In this document: in pieces, positions 52,965 to 61,358 of the stretch
Numbering within the stretch: the first letter of the stretch is position 1
Layout of the letters: each line of letters opens with the position of its first letter
NCBI GenBank assembly: GCA_036476315.1
Contig: JAZGBI010000074.1
Location: 1-61,358, forward strand
Length of the DNA stretch: 61,358 bases
DNA from: Candidatus Neomarinimicrobiota bacterium
GTDB lineage: Bacteria; Fidelibacterota; Marinisomatia; Marinisomatales; S15-B10
Direction of reading: 5' to 3'
The notes under the pieces: model-generated
Seen by the model: only the letters and a program-made list of their open reading frames with translations
What the model was told of the DNA's origin: nothing
Databases searched by the model: none
Translations under genes and position numbers: made by a program

Positions 52965-54739
52965 AAATGGCAGGGATTTCACAGGATACCATCGACCATA
53001 TCCGTGATACGTCGGAAATTCTTGACATCGTTTCCGACTATGTTGAACTGAGAAAGCGCGGTAAGAATTTTTTCGGACTCTGTCCATTTCACTCCGAAAA
53101 GACGCCCTCGTTCAGCGTGGCCCCCGATAAACAGATTTTCCATTGTTTCGGCTGTGGCGTTGGAGGAAATGCGATCACTTTTCTCATGGAATATGAAAAA
53201 ATCAGCTTCGTGGAGGCACTTCAGAAGCTGGCTGAGCGGTACGGTATTGACGTCCAGTTCAGGCAGGATCGGGCCTCCAAGGAATTCTTCACTCATCTGT
53301 ATGACATACATAGCCTCGCGGCAGACCTCTATCGAAAGAATCGCAAATCGGAGGCGGGTGATCGCGTGCGCCGCTATCTGGAGAAGGAAAGGGGTCTGAC
53401 ACCCGAAACTCTGGATCGATTCTCCATCGGCCTTGCCGGAAAGGAATGGGACGCCTTACTATCCGTTGCGAAGAAAAAGGGATTCCCCAAAGATGCCATG
53501 GATCGCTGCGGACTATTTACCAAAACCGACAAGGGTACATTTGACCGGTTTCGAAACAGGCTGATGTTTCCCATCACCAATCTGTCAGGACGAGTAGTGG
53601 CTTTTGGAGGAAGAGATCTGTCGGGCGAAAGCGAGGCGAAATACTTGAACTCTCCGGAAACGCCCATCTACAACAAAAGTGAAATTATCTACGGCCTCGC
53701 CCACACCAAGGAAGCCGTACGGAAAACCGGGGCGATGATCGTAGTGGAAGGATACACAGATTTTCTGCAGCTGTATCAGAAAAATATTCAAAACGTAGCG
53801 GCCACCTCCGGCACGGCTCTCACGGAGAAGCATGTGAATCAAATCCGGAAGTTCACCCACATCACCCAGATAGCATTTGACGGGGATGCAGCCGGAAGAA
53901 AAGCAGCCATAGCTGCAGGGTATCACCTGCTGAGAGGGGGACTAACCGCCGAAATTGTGGAGATACCCGATGGCTCGGATCCTGATGGGTGGGTGAAGGA
54001 GAAAGGACCCAAACCGTTCTTGGCGGCCGTCAAGAAAACGAAAGGATTGATCCAATTTCATCTCGCGAATAGCGGACTCGATCTCTCCAAACCGGCCAAT
54101 CGGTCACGCCTGGCCAGAGAAATCGCCTTTGAAATATCCGGAATCCGCGATGACATCATTAGACAACACACCATCAAAATCCTGGCCGAAGAACTGGCCG
54201 TTGATGAAGAAGTGCTTCTTCGCATCACTACCAGTCGCACCCGGCGACACCGGCGAAAAGAGCCAGAGACACTTGAAGAAGATTCGTCACTTTTTTCGTC
54301 TTATGAAAGAGCCCAGATGGAGCTGGTTAAGCTGCTCGCCACAGGAGATCAAACGACCACACGTTTCCTTAAAGCGCATCTGAACATGGAACTGTTTTCC
54401 CATCCCGTGATGAAATCCCTTGCAACATACCTGCTCCAGACGCCTGATCCGTCCGGTGCTTTGGGTCAATTCGAGGAAAAACCGGACCGGGATCTGGCAA
54501 GCCGGATTCTCTTCGAAACTTCTCAACAGGAGGATTCGTCCCGTGTGGCCGTCGACTGCCTCATTTCCCTTGAAGAATCCCCCCTAAAACGGAAGATCAC
54601 AGAAGAGCGTCTCAAACTCCGGGAGCTGGAAAGAAAAGGAAAGGATTCCTCGCCGGCTCTTCAGAGCGTCATGGACCTCCAGAAAAAGCTGGATGATCTC
54701 GAGACCAAGCGAACAGAACTGTTAGGTCATCTGTCGTGA
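52961..54739 (+). CDS. dnaG: DNA primase
   Basis: This 592-residue protein makes RNA primers for replication. It has the zinc-binding domain (FGLCPFHSEKTPSFSV and IFHCFGCGVGGN), the RNA polymerase core (YLNSPETPIYNKSEIIYG), the TOPRIM Glu and Asp motifs (IVVEGYTDFL, IAFDGDAAGRKAA) and a C-terminal helical helicase-binding region. TTG 52961 has an 8-base spacer from AAAGGA; ATG 52967 two codons later is the other option. It overlaps the cvpA stop. Confidence 0.95.
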   Translation: MKMAGISQDTIDHIRDTSEILDIVSDYVELRKRGKNFFGLCPFHSEKTPSFSVAPDKQIFHCFGCGVGGNAITFLMEYEKISFVEALQKLAERYGIDVQFRQDRASKEFFTHLYDIHSLAADLYRKNRKSEAGDRVRRYLEKERGLTPETLDRFSIGLAGKEWDALLSVAKKKGFPKDAMDRCGLFTKTDKGTFDRFRNRLMFPITNLSGRVVAFGGRDLSGESEAKYLNSPETPIYNKSEIIYGLAHTKEAVRKTGAMIVVEGYTDFLQLYQKNIQNVAATSGTALTEKHVNQIRKFTHITQIAFDGDAAGRKAAIAAGYHLLRGGLTAEIVEIPDGSDPDGWVKEKGPKPFLAAVKKTKGLIQFHLANSGLDLSKPANRSRLAREIAFEISGIRDDIIRQHTIKILAEELAVDEEVLLRITTSRTRRHRRKEPETLEEDSSLFSSYERAQMELVKLLATGDQTTTRFLKAHLNMELFSHPVMKSLATYLLQTPDPSGALGQFEEKPDRDLASRILFETSQQEDSSRVAVDCLISLEESPLKRKITEERLKLRELERKGKDSSPALQSVMDLQKKLDDLETKRTELLGHLS

Positions 54740-54855
54740 ATAACCTGGCCGTGTCATTGAAGTGTTCATGTGTTAAGGTGTTAAAGTGTTCAGGTTTTGA
54801 GCTCCGGTGGGCTTGTCCTTTGTCTTGTTTCTTAAACACATGAACACATGAAAAC

Positions 54856-55794
54856 ATGAACACTCTTATAGTCAGACTGATTCTGTCGCTCCTTTTCGTT
54901 CCCCTTTGGGCCGGAATCCAGGAAGAGGAGAAAGAAACCGTCAAGTACTTCAAGACGAAGCTCCGCAGGCAAGATATCCTGAAAAACGAAATAAGCTCGG
55001 AAGAAGCCAGGCTGGTCAACCATTTCAAATTGATTTACGACCACAAGGGTGAACTCATCAGTGCCGAGTTTATTCCCAACGGTGACAGGAGAAAAGAACG
55101 CGTCGGGAAAAGTGAGCTCTTTCCCAGGCCAAAGCCCCCCTTTCGATACTTTGAATCCTGGAATTACCACATGAGGCTACTTGAGAGCGAGGTGCCGGAA
55201 AACGAAGTTGGCGATACACCTTTCTACAGGGCCGCCTTTCAGGACACAACTCATGTGAAAACCGTCGAATACTTAGTAAGAAGAAATCGACTTCTCTGGA
55301 CATTCTACGTCACCTGGGACGAGCAAATGCAGGATTCCAAGTTATCTCTCGTTTTTTCCACTCACCAGCCTCTTACAGCGTTGGATCCCCATTTATTCCA
55401 TCCCACCGCCAGTGAGATGAGGCCTGGATGGGTTGCCGAGTTTGAGCACAACCGACTGGGGAGACCGGTGCGTGTGACAGTCCGTGACTCCACGGGTAAC
55501 GACTACTACGCCTACAAATTCAAGCATAGTTTTGAGACGGTGACAGATACCACCAGTCCGGTCACCTACCGGCGCCTCCTATCCGAATATTACCGGCCTG
55601 ACGGCACCCTCCTGGGGAGCCACCGGCTCACTTTCACGGAAGCTAACAGCCTGGTAAAGAAGGAGTTTTTCGATTCAGCGGGAAACCTGTCCGAATGGAT
55701 TGAATATATTTACAATCCGAAATTGAACGAAGTCTCGGTGGTCATCCGGGACCCGAAGGGAACGATTCTGCACAGGGAAGTGATCCCACGATAA
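54856..55794 (+). CDS. exported hypothetical protein
   Basis: This 312-residue protein has a signal peptide (LIVRLILSLLFVPLWAG). The mature part contains repeated beta hairpins of the YDHKGEL, YRPDGTLLGS, FDSAGNLSEW and RDPKGTILHR type, like toxin-antigen or RHS-style sequence repeats. It has no catalytic motif and I do not recognise the family. The start codon lies inside a run of CATGAACACATGAAAACATG, so the exact start is uncertain by a few codons. The 116 bases upstream carry an inverted GTGTTCATGTG/CACATGAACAC pair. Confidence 0.6.
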   Translation: MNTLIVRLILSLLFVPLWAGIQEEEKETVKYFKTKLRRQDILKNEISSEEARLVNHFKLIYDHKGELISAEFIPNGDRRKERVGKSELFPRPKPPFRYFESWNYHMRLLESEVPENEVGDTPFYRAAFQDTTHVKTVEYLVRRNRLLWTFYVTWDEQMQDSKLSLVFSTHQPLTALDPHLFHPTASEMRPGWVAEFEHNRLGRPVRVTVRDSTGNDYYAYKFKHSFETVTDTTSPVTYRRLLSEYYRPDGTLLGSHRLTFTEANSLVKKEFFDSAGNLSEWIEYIYNPKLNEVSVVIRDPKGTILHREVIPR

Positions 55795-55863
55795 TCAATC
55801 ACAACCTCTTGGCTTCCTAACAGGCTGTGATTAACTTTGATTTAGAGCCATCGAGAGCCCACT

Positions 55864-55951
55864 ATAACCCCAAATAAAAACCATTACCAGACCAAATAAG
55901 CTTGATTTATGACCATGAATGCCATATTATAACCCTGAATAAAAGCCATAT
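55864..55951 (+). repeat. direct repeat before the DUF4143 ATPase gene
   Basis: ATAACCCCAAATAAAAACCA (from 55864) and ATAACCCTGAATAAAAGCCA (from 55929) are spaced by 65 bases, with a shorter relative ATGACCATGAATGCCATATT between (55909-55928). The second copy ends six bases before the ATG. They could be operator sites or remains of an insertion. Confidence 0.55.
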
Positions 55952-55956
55952 TGTTC

Positions 55957-57276
55957 ATGTATCGAGATAAGATTGAAGCATTAAGAACCTGGAAGAAGTC
56001 TGACCATCGAAAGCCTTTGATGTTGAAAGGTGCACGTCAGGTGGGCAAGACGTGGCTCGTGAGAGAATTCGGAAAAACGTATAGATCTTTCATAGAGATA
56101 AACTTCGAAAGAAATCCCCAATTCTCCTCGGTGTTCAAGGTTGATCTAAACCCGAGGAGGATATTGAACGAAGTCCTGGACGCCACGGGACGGGAATACA
56201 AGCCAAGTGAGACTCTACTCTTCTTCGACGAGGCTCAAGCCTCACCGCTGGCGGTCAAATCACTCCGGTACTTCTACGAAGAACTGCCCGACGTTCACGT
56301 CATATGTGCGGGGTCACTCCTTGAATTCGTCTTGGACCATATACCTACCGGCGTCGGACGTATTACTTACCTAGATCTATGTCCGATGACGTTGGGCGAA
56401 TACCTGGTAGCCATAGGAGAGGAACGGCTAAGGACAAAGATTCAGAAACAGCCGTTGGACGAGGCACTCCCAGAAATTCACCACCACAAGCTTCTGCGAC
56501 TTCTCCATCAGTACATGTTGGTCGGAGGGATGCCCGGAGTGGTGAACGAGTACGTTGCTTCGCAAAGCTTCCGCCGAGCCCATGAAGCTCAGCGGGACCT
56601 GCTTCGCACACTTCAGGATGATTTTGCCAAATATGCCAAGAGCCACCAGATGAAGTATTTGGATCTACTTGTACGGACAATACCTCTCCAGCTCGGCTCG
56701 AAGTTCATATTCTCTCGCCTTGGTGAAAATGTTCGATCACGGGATTTTTCTCCTCCACTGGAACTACTGGAGAAAGCTCGAATCGTCCACAAAGCAATCA
56801 ATTCAAGAGCAGATGGAATTCCCCTTCAGGCGAGGCTCAATCCCAGGCACTTCAAGGTAATCATGCTGGATATCGGATTGACACAAAACCTGATGGGTGT
56901 GGATTTGGAGGAGTGGGTGACAGGTGGGGTTCAAAAACACGTCAGGGGTGGTCCTATTGCCGAGGCATTTGTGGGACAGGAATTGACTGCCTACTTGAAT
57001 GCATCCGTCACCAACCCGTTAATGTATTGGCACCGGGAGTCCTCCGGCAGCACGGCCGAAGTTGATTATCTGGTGCAGCTAGGAAATGAGATCATCCCAC
57101 TGGAAGTCAAAGAAGGGGCATCCGGCAGGATGAGGAGCTTGCACTTATTCTTGAGGGAGAAAAGGGGTGAGCGTGGTGTTCGAATCTCCTCGAAGGGATT
57201 CGGTTTTGACGGAAACATTCAGAATCTTCCCCTATATGCCGTTGAACGGCTGTTTGCCGGAAGACACAATGCCTGA
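55957..57276 (+). CDS. AAA_14/DUF4143 ATP-binding protein
   Basis: This is about 439 residues from ATG 55957; a TTG two codons upstream is possible. It has a P-loop (LMLKGARQVGKTWLVREF), Walker B (TLLFFDEAQA), sensor region VICAGSLLEF, DLCPMTLGEYL, and the DUF4143 domain with MLVGGMPGVVNEYV. It ends in a restriction-endonuclease-like fold (AEVDYLVQLGNEIIPLEVKEG, with the D-ExK pattern). This widespread family is often horizontally transferred and has no firm function. It stands alone, with unusual repeats upstream and a terminator after it. Confidence 0.85.
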   Translation: MYRDKIEALRTWKKSDHRKPLMLKGARQVGKTWLVREFGKTYRSFIEINFERNPQFSSVFKVDLNPRRILNEVLDATGREYKPSETLLFFDEAQASPLAVKSLRYFYEELPDVHVICAGSLLEFVLDHIPTGVGRITYLDLCPMTLGEYLVAIGEERLRTKIQKQPLDEALPEIHHHKLLRLLHQYMLVGGMPGVVNEYVASQSFRRAHEAQRDLLRTLQDDFAKYAKSHQMKYLDLLVRTIPLQLGSKFIFSRLGENVRSRDFSPPLELLEKARIVHKAINSRADGIPLQARLNPRHFKVIMLDIGLTQNLMGVDLEEWVTGGVQKHVRGGPIAEAFVGQELTAYLNASVTNPLMYWHRESSGSTAEVDYLVQLGNEIIPLEVKEGASGRMRSLHLFLREKRGERGVRISSKGFGFDGNIQNLPLYAVERLFAGRHNA

Positions 57277-57350
57277 GAAAAGCGAGCAGTCCAGACCTTT
57301 GTGGGCGAAGTGAGATAGCTCCAACACATGAGGGCACACGGCACAAAAAC

Positions 57351-57379
57351 AAAAAGCCCTCCGATCGGAAGGCTTTTTT
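57351..57379. terminator. bidirectional terminator between convergent genes
   Basis: AAAAAGCC and GGCTTTTTT form a stem closed by CCGATCGG. An A-run on one side and a T-run on the other let it act for both the ATPase gene and the TonB receptor gene. Confidence 0.85.
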
Positions 57380-57403
57380 CTTACGAGGCCTTGTCAGTTC
57401 AGT

Positions 57404-60121
57404 TTAGAATTGAACGGCCAGCCCAGCATTAACGGACCTGGGAATTCCGAGGTACACTTCAGCATCGTCAGCCTTATGATCCTTATCGCCAAATGCGTTG
57501 AAATCGCTGTTATCAACAGCATCCTGGATATACTCGGTATCCAACAGATTGAATACATGAACAAATGCCTGCAATCTGATGCCACCCAATTCGATGGGCA
57601 GATCGTAGGTCCCATGGAAATCCACAAGATTGTAATCCGGTGCTTTCCAGCTTTGGGCCCTATCTCCAGAATCTGTTCGGTCGAAGGGACTCCAGTCGGC
57701 ATAGTGATCTGCGTATACCTTGAGGACCAACTGAGCCGTCAAACCCTTGCTTGGAAACACAGACGCACCCAGGGCAAACTGAGTCTGCGGAGCATCACCA
57801 ACCTTGATGTCTTTAATGTAGAAGTTGTATGCTATGGTTGAGTCAACACCCGCCACTGGACGGTATGTTCCTGATGCATCTTCCGTAGTTTCCCAATTGC
57901 CTAATGATAGTGCGGCATCGAGTCTGAACATTCTCATCGGTTGGAATGCGAGTTCCGCTTCCATCCCGGAATGGTTGGCACTAACACCAGTCAAACTGAT
58001 CAGGCCCTCTTCACCGTCGGCATTTGTGTAATTTCGGGTATATGAACGATCTGACCAGGTTGTGTTGTAATAGTTGGCCGTCACGTTAACAATACCCATG
58101 GTGTAATGAACTCCGCCTTCAATCGACGTGAACTCTTCATTTTTGGGATCGTCGTTCAGAGCTCCAGATCCATCGTCGATCATGTTATCGAAGATCGGTA
58201 CTTTTTGGACCAAACCGAAATTGCCGAACAGACTCACCGCATCAGATAGCCTGTAACTGGCGCCGCCCTTGAACTGGGTACCACCGATGGCGTCCGATTC
58301 GACTGATAATTCCTTTCCACCGCCAATATCGGTAAAATGATCTACGAATGAGTACGTTATTGTAGAATACCCAAACATACCGTAAGCGGTAATTGGACCA
58401 GTCCTATATTCACCCTGACCAAAAAAGCCCATCCAATCCACAGTATTCGTGTTGTGATAGGCAATCTTATCGCCCAGGACTTTCTTTTGGCTTGCGGGAG
58501 TGGTGTCAAAATCGTTGCCGGTGTAGGGATAGTAATCACCACCGAGCAGGTCACGGACTTCCCTCCAGTGGCCTATTTCCGCCGTCCGCCAGTCGACACC
58601 ACCCTGAATTCTCAGCGCACTGCCGAGGTCATAATAGAACTTGGAGATAGCACCGATGGTCCACTGCTGATTAACGCTATTCCGCAAGATCCCTTTGGAC
58701 TCTCCGGCCTCCTTTGGATTATCCTTCCTGTCAAGAGTACCCTCGTTTACAGCAACATTCCCATCCCAATTGGCAATTCTGGATGGGCCGGAATAATCCC
58801 ACAGGAAATCTCCAAACGTTCCTGTTCCACCACCTTTACCGCCGGACCAGTACACGATGGACGACAGACGCATCTGATCACTGAACGTGTGGTACCAGTT
58901 CAGATTCACCTGTGGTTTGTGGAAGTAATTCTCCCGTTCGTTCAGGAAACCCTTGTCGAACCGGTCTTCCTTCTCACGTATGGTGTACATGGACCAATAC
59001 TGCTTCCCATCGTAGCTGGAGCTGACAGTATTATAGTTTTCGTTATACTCCTGTCCAAATTCAGTCTCTTCGAAAGCGTCCAATCCGTCATCATCATAGT
59101 CGTCCAGACCATCAGCGAAGCTACGACTGATCGCTGCGATATTCTGTTTGTACAGGTTTTGGCCGTGTCGCTGGGGCGCACCCACTGCATAGAACTCAAA
59201 CCGGTCGCTATTACTCAGAGCATAGCTGGCTCCAATGTAGTAGGCCCAGGCATCGGTCCAGGTGCCCTGATAATAGCCCTCTCCAGACTTTCGAACCACC
59301 GTCCCTGCCAAGGCATACTTGTCGTTGATCAATCCCGAATTGGCAGTAACGGTGGACTTCAAGAATCCCCAACTGCCCACTTCTTGCTTGAACCTGAAAC
59401 TGCGACCAAAGGCGGCCGGGTCGGTGATGATATTCATGGTACCTCCGATTGAGGGAGTGGCCAGGTTCACCGCACTGAGTCCCCGCTGCATCTGGATAGT
59501 CGCGGTGGCGTCACCGACCCCATCCCAATTGGACCAATAGACCCAAGCGTTCTCCATATCATTAACCGGGACACCATTAATCATGATCGCCACATTTCGC
59601 TGATTGAATCCGCGAACGTTGACCCGGGCGTCACCGGCCCCACCTCCCCCCGCCGTGGCATAAACGCTCGGCGTAGTGTCGAGAATCAGTGGAATATCCC
59701 GAGAGCCGAGGCGAAGTCCCATCTCCTCCTTATTCACGTTGGTGAAGGCTACCGGTGTTTCCCGGGTGGCCCGGTTAGCGAGCACCTCGAGTGCGGACAA
59801 TTCAATTATTAACGACACTAACTGGAAATCCACCGTGACGGATCCAATGGAAGGAACGTTGACGGTTCGGCTCATTTCCTCGTACCCGATCACGGATGCC
59901 GTAACTGTCTGAGTACCTGCCGACACATTCGCAATGTTAAACATACCATTGGCGTCAGCGGCGGCACCCATGGTTGTCCCTTCCACCTGGACATTCGCAC
60001 CCGCCAGCGCCTCGCCTGTAGTTTCGTCTGTCACCGATCCTGTGATGGTCGCCTGACCGAACAAAGAGAACGGAACTACGAGCAGGACAAACACTAACAG
60101 ATACAAGGTTTTCTTGTTCAT
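57404..60121 (-). CDS. TonB-dependent receptor
   Basis: This 905-residue outer-membrane protein has a signal peptide (LYLLVFVLLVVPFSLFGQ), a carboxypeptidase-regulatory-like domain (TGSVTDETTGEALAGANVQV) at about 25-105, and a plug domain (DARVNVRGFNQRNVAIMING, NDMENAWVYWSNWDGVGDAT) to about 230. A 22-strand-type barrel follows and ends in the terminal aromatic residue AVQF. Receptors of this kind import large or scarce substrates with TonB energy. No substrate-binding partner (SusD) is adjacent. The barrel has TonB-receptor turns such as NLLDTEYIQDA. The ribosome site is AGGAGG. Confidence 0.92.
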   Translation of the reverse strand: MNKKTLYLLVFVLLVVPFSLFGQATITGSVTDETTGEALAGANVQVEGTTMGAAADANGMFNIANVSAGTQTVTASVIGYEEMSRTVNVPSIGSVTVDFQLVSLIIELSALEVLANRATRETPVAFTNVNKEEMGLRLGSRDIPLILDTTPSVYATAGGGGAGDARVNVRGFNQRNVAIMINGVPVNDMENAWVYWSNWDGVGDATATIQMQRGLSAVNLATPSIGGTMNIITDPAAFGRSFRFKQEVGSWGFLKSTVTANSGLINDKYALAGTVVRKSGEGYYQGTWTDAWAYYIGASYALSNSDRFEFYAVGAPQRHGQNLYKQNIAAISRSFADGLDDYDDDGLDAFEETEFGQEYNENYNTVSSSYDGKQYWSMYTIREKEDRFDKGFLNERENYFHKPQVNLNWYHTFSDQMRLSSIVYWSGGKGGGTGTFGDFLWDYSGPSRIANWDGNVAVNEGTLDRKDNPKEAGESKGILRNSVNQQWTIGAISKFYYDLGSALRIQGGVDWRTAEIGHWREVRDLLGGDYYPYTGNDFDTTPASQKKVLGDKIAYHNTNTVDWMGFFGQGEYRTGPITAYGMFGYSTITYSFVDHFTDIGGGKELSVESDAIGGTQFKGGASYRLSDAVSLFGNFGLVQKVPIFDNMIDDGSGALNDDPKNEEFTSIEGGVHYTMGIVNVTANYYNTTWSDRSYTRNYTNADGEEGLISLTGVSANHSGMEAELAFQPMRMFRLDAALSLGNWETTEDASGTYRPVAGVDSTIAYNFYIKDIKVGDAPQTQFALGASVFPSKGLTAQLVLKVYADHYADWSPFDRTDSGDRAQSWKAPDYNLVDFHGTYDLPIELGGIRLQAFVHVFNLLDTEYIQDAVDNSDFNAFGDKDHKADDAEVYLGIPRSVNAGLAVQF

Positions 60122-60535
60122 ATCTGCCTCCTGATTAAGGTTTTATTAAATGTAGGATTTTAATTGCTGAAAGCTTCCGAGGTCACGTGCAATCTTGAAG
60201 TCTCCCTCTCCGTTAAATCTCCCACGTCAAGCACCGCAAAGTTGAAATCTTCTCTGCTTTAATGCAACACTTTTTTGGTCCGTTTGGGGCCGGCTCCGGT
60301 CCCCGATGACTATTATTTACCACTTTTTGCCACTTCCCCGAATTTTCGTCAAGGGGAATCGGTAAAGTTTACTATATTTCGCCGGAGCCCTCCGACCAGC
60401 CTGTTCTACGAACAGGGGTCGGCAAGTAGCTCCCGCCCTTTTCGAAGGGTTTGCCCGCCCGCACAGCGTGCGGGGGGCTGGCCGGTAATCCGTTGGTACC
60501 AAAGGCAGAACTGAAGGAAGGCGAATCTTCAGGAA
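60122..60535. other. intergenic region, receptor leader and a palindrome
   Basis: Nothing coding is seen on either strand in these 414 bases. The part nearest 60121 is the receptor 5' leader. CCCGCAC and GTGCGGG form a perfect hairpin (60458-60474) like the short GC palindromes near 9637 and 9922. No clear promoter could be assigned by eye. Confidence 0.4.
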
Positions 60536-60807
60536 ATGCCATGTTTTGTCTATATATTAAGATCCAGAAAGAGGGAATGGTTCTATATCGGAATGAGCGG
60601 GACGTGGAAAAACGATTAGTTCGCCACAATAAAAGATTGGTTCGCGCAACAAAAGCATACAAGCCTTTTGACCTATTATTGACAGAGGAATTCCCAGACC
60701 GAGATTCGGCGAGAATCAGGGAGAAGTTTTACAAAACAGGATTTGGTCGAAAGGTTTGGATGAGAAAAATCAAGGCGGGAAATCGTCGAATGATTCAACA
60801 GAACTGA
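60536..60807 (+). pseudogene. GIY-YIG-domain protein with a one-base frameshift
   Basis: From ATG 60536 the frame reads MPCFVYILRSRKREWFYIGM, the GIY-YIG start (VYIL and FYIG). After SG at 60599-60601 it is lost; in the next frame it continues DVEKRLVRHNKRLVRATKAY, then EEFPDRDSARIREKFYKTGF and a stop at 60805. Adding one G to the GGG run restores one protein of about 90 residues, the usual size of the small YhbQ/UPF0213-type GIY-YIG group. It is either a pseudogene or a draft-sequence error. The long frame that starts at 60451 is not the native start. Confidence 0.75.
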
Positions 60808-60821
60808 CCTAGCTTAGTCAA

Positions 60822-60893
60822 GGGCCCTTAGCTCAATGGTAGAGCACCGGACTCATAATCCGTTGGTTGGGGGTTCGAGTCCCTCAGGGCCCA
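60822..60893 (+). tRNA. tRNA with CAT anticodon (Met or Ile2)
   Basis: GGGCCCT (60822-60828) pairs with AGGGCCC (60886-60892). The D arm is GCTC/GAGC, the anticodon loop is CTCATAA with anticodon CAT, and the T arm is GGGGG-TTCGAGT-CCCTC. The first anticodon-stem pair is a C-T mismatch. The overall sequence is closest to elongator tRNA-Met, but tRNA-Ile2 (lysidine-modified CAT) cannot be excluded by eye. CCA is not encoded. Confidence 0.9.
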
Positions 60894-61036
60894 CGTAACA
60901 TTTTGTCGTCCATCTCGACGAGAAATATACGAAAACGGGGTGACTTTGCTCATCCCTTTTTCTTACATCAAATATGAATAAATAGGCATATTTTGACCCA
61001 AAGTTGTCATACCTGAGACATACCGATTTTTTGAGG

Positions 61037-61060
61037 CCCCCGTTTTGGCGGGGGTTTTTT
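61037..61060 (+). terminator. Rho-independent terminator
   Basis: CCCCCG pairs with CGGGGG around TTTTGG, followed by six T. It lies 144 bases after the tRNA and could end its transcript. Confidence 0.85.
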
Positions 61061-61223
61061 GTTGCGGATAGCTATGTGGGTCATAAATTAACATAGCGGA
61101 AAAGCCACTTGTATTGCTCGTTACTGTGCAAAAAGACGGGTCTTGTTTTTTGACTTATTAGATGATCTGAATCGTATTCAGGTTGTGGCGAAATAGCCGA
61201 AGAATTTCACTGGGGGGTGAAAG

Positions 61224-61358
61224 ATGAAGGTGAACAAAGCAATTGTTCCAGCGATGCTACTCCTTGCTGTATTCCTACATTCTCAACCAAAAACAACAAT
61301 AGCTGTCCTTAATCTTGAAGCCCAAGGAATGAGTACATCAGAAGCGGCTGTCCTTACG
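61224..61358 (+). CDS. start of an exported protein, CsgG-like N-domain (partial)
   Basis: ATG 61224 follows GGGGGGTGAAAG. The 45 visible residues comprise a signal peptide (AIVPAMLLLAVFLHSQ) and then KTTIAVLNLEAQGMSTSEAA, which resembles the start of CsgG/curli-type or LpoB-like domains in secreted proteins of this group. The rest is beyond the window. Confidence 0.6.
   Translation, partial: MKVNKAIVPAMLLLAVFLHSQPKTTIAVLNLEAQGMSTSEAAVLT

Noticed and set aside
58454-59452. A 332-codon frame on the plus strand
   Set aside because: It lies wholly antisense to the TonB receptor, which has a full signal, plug and barrel; its product has no recognisable motif.
60451-60807. 118-codon frame as an intact new gene
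   Set aside because: Its first part is an accidental frame; the true GIY-YIG start is in another frame from 60536 and the gene is frameshifted.

Overview
The window looks like chromosome from an uncultured bacterium of the FCB superphylum. My best guess is Marinimicrobia (SAR406) or a close relative. This rests on gene style only: a PorV/PorQ-like outer-membrane protein, a secreted amidase with a FlgD-like C-terminal sorting domain, a TonB receptor with a carboxypeptidase-regulatory N-domain, a beta-propeller/amidohydrolase fusion, and a DUF4159/DUF4175/TPR cluster known from Bacteroidota-type genomes. No rRNA gene is present to settle it.

Layout. (1) 1-5237: PorV-like gene, then part of a sugar-catabolic operon (sodium symporter, PhnP-like hydrolase, PfkB kinase) with a gene fragment at each end. 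(2) 5405-8913 minus: secreted amidase and a TolB-like propeller. (3) 8962-9944: non-coding DNA with diverged repeats and perfect hairpins. (4) 9945-12231: thrC-thrB. (5) 12574-13979 minus: HAD phosphatase, cold-shock protein, macrodomain protein. (6) 14034-17137: a 3.1-kb IS1-family transposon with 15-bp perfect terminal inverted repeats and an 8-bp target duplication. It carries a transposase, an HTH protein, an HslV/proteasome-like Ntn hydrolase and a ClpP-like serine protease. (7) 17184-27328: propeller-amidohydrolase, then a minus-strand run PRODH-rsmA-tatD-metG-holB-envC. (8) 27774-29410: cNMP-binding protein and AI-2E-type permease. (9) 29413-38727: barrel/repeat protein, then DUF4159-DUF4175-TPR-GATase-like cluster. 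(10) 38911-42120: Rrf2 gene interrupted by two stops, a decayed trpB tail, and hydroxyacid dehydrogenase plus glycerate kinase. (11) 42258-49843 minus: outer-membrane barrel and five multihaem cytochromes (49 CXXCH plus two CX4CH motifs), followed by a Cys-rich MerR regulator. (12) 51135-54739: intact Rrf2, yqeY, cvpA, dnaG. (13) 54856-61358: hypothetical protein, DUF4143 ATPase, TonB receptor, frameshifted GIY-YIG gene, a CAT-anticodon tRNA and the start of a secreted protein.

How the parts fit. The cytochrome cluster has every layer of an electron conduit: an inner-membrane cytochrome b fused to 11 haems, a membrane-anchored 18-haem NapC-type protein, small periplasmic or lipoprotein cytochromes, and an outer-membrane barrel. 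This suggests respiration with an extracellular or periplasmic acceptor. The transposon is the most unusual object. Its two protease-fold cargo genes and its transposase share a short motif, AAGTGATACATT, at their promoters, which suggests one regulon controlled from within the element.

Limits: all family calls are from reading the sequence, with no database search. Several fragments (5202, 39160, 60599) could be genuine decay or errors in a draft assembly.
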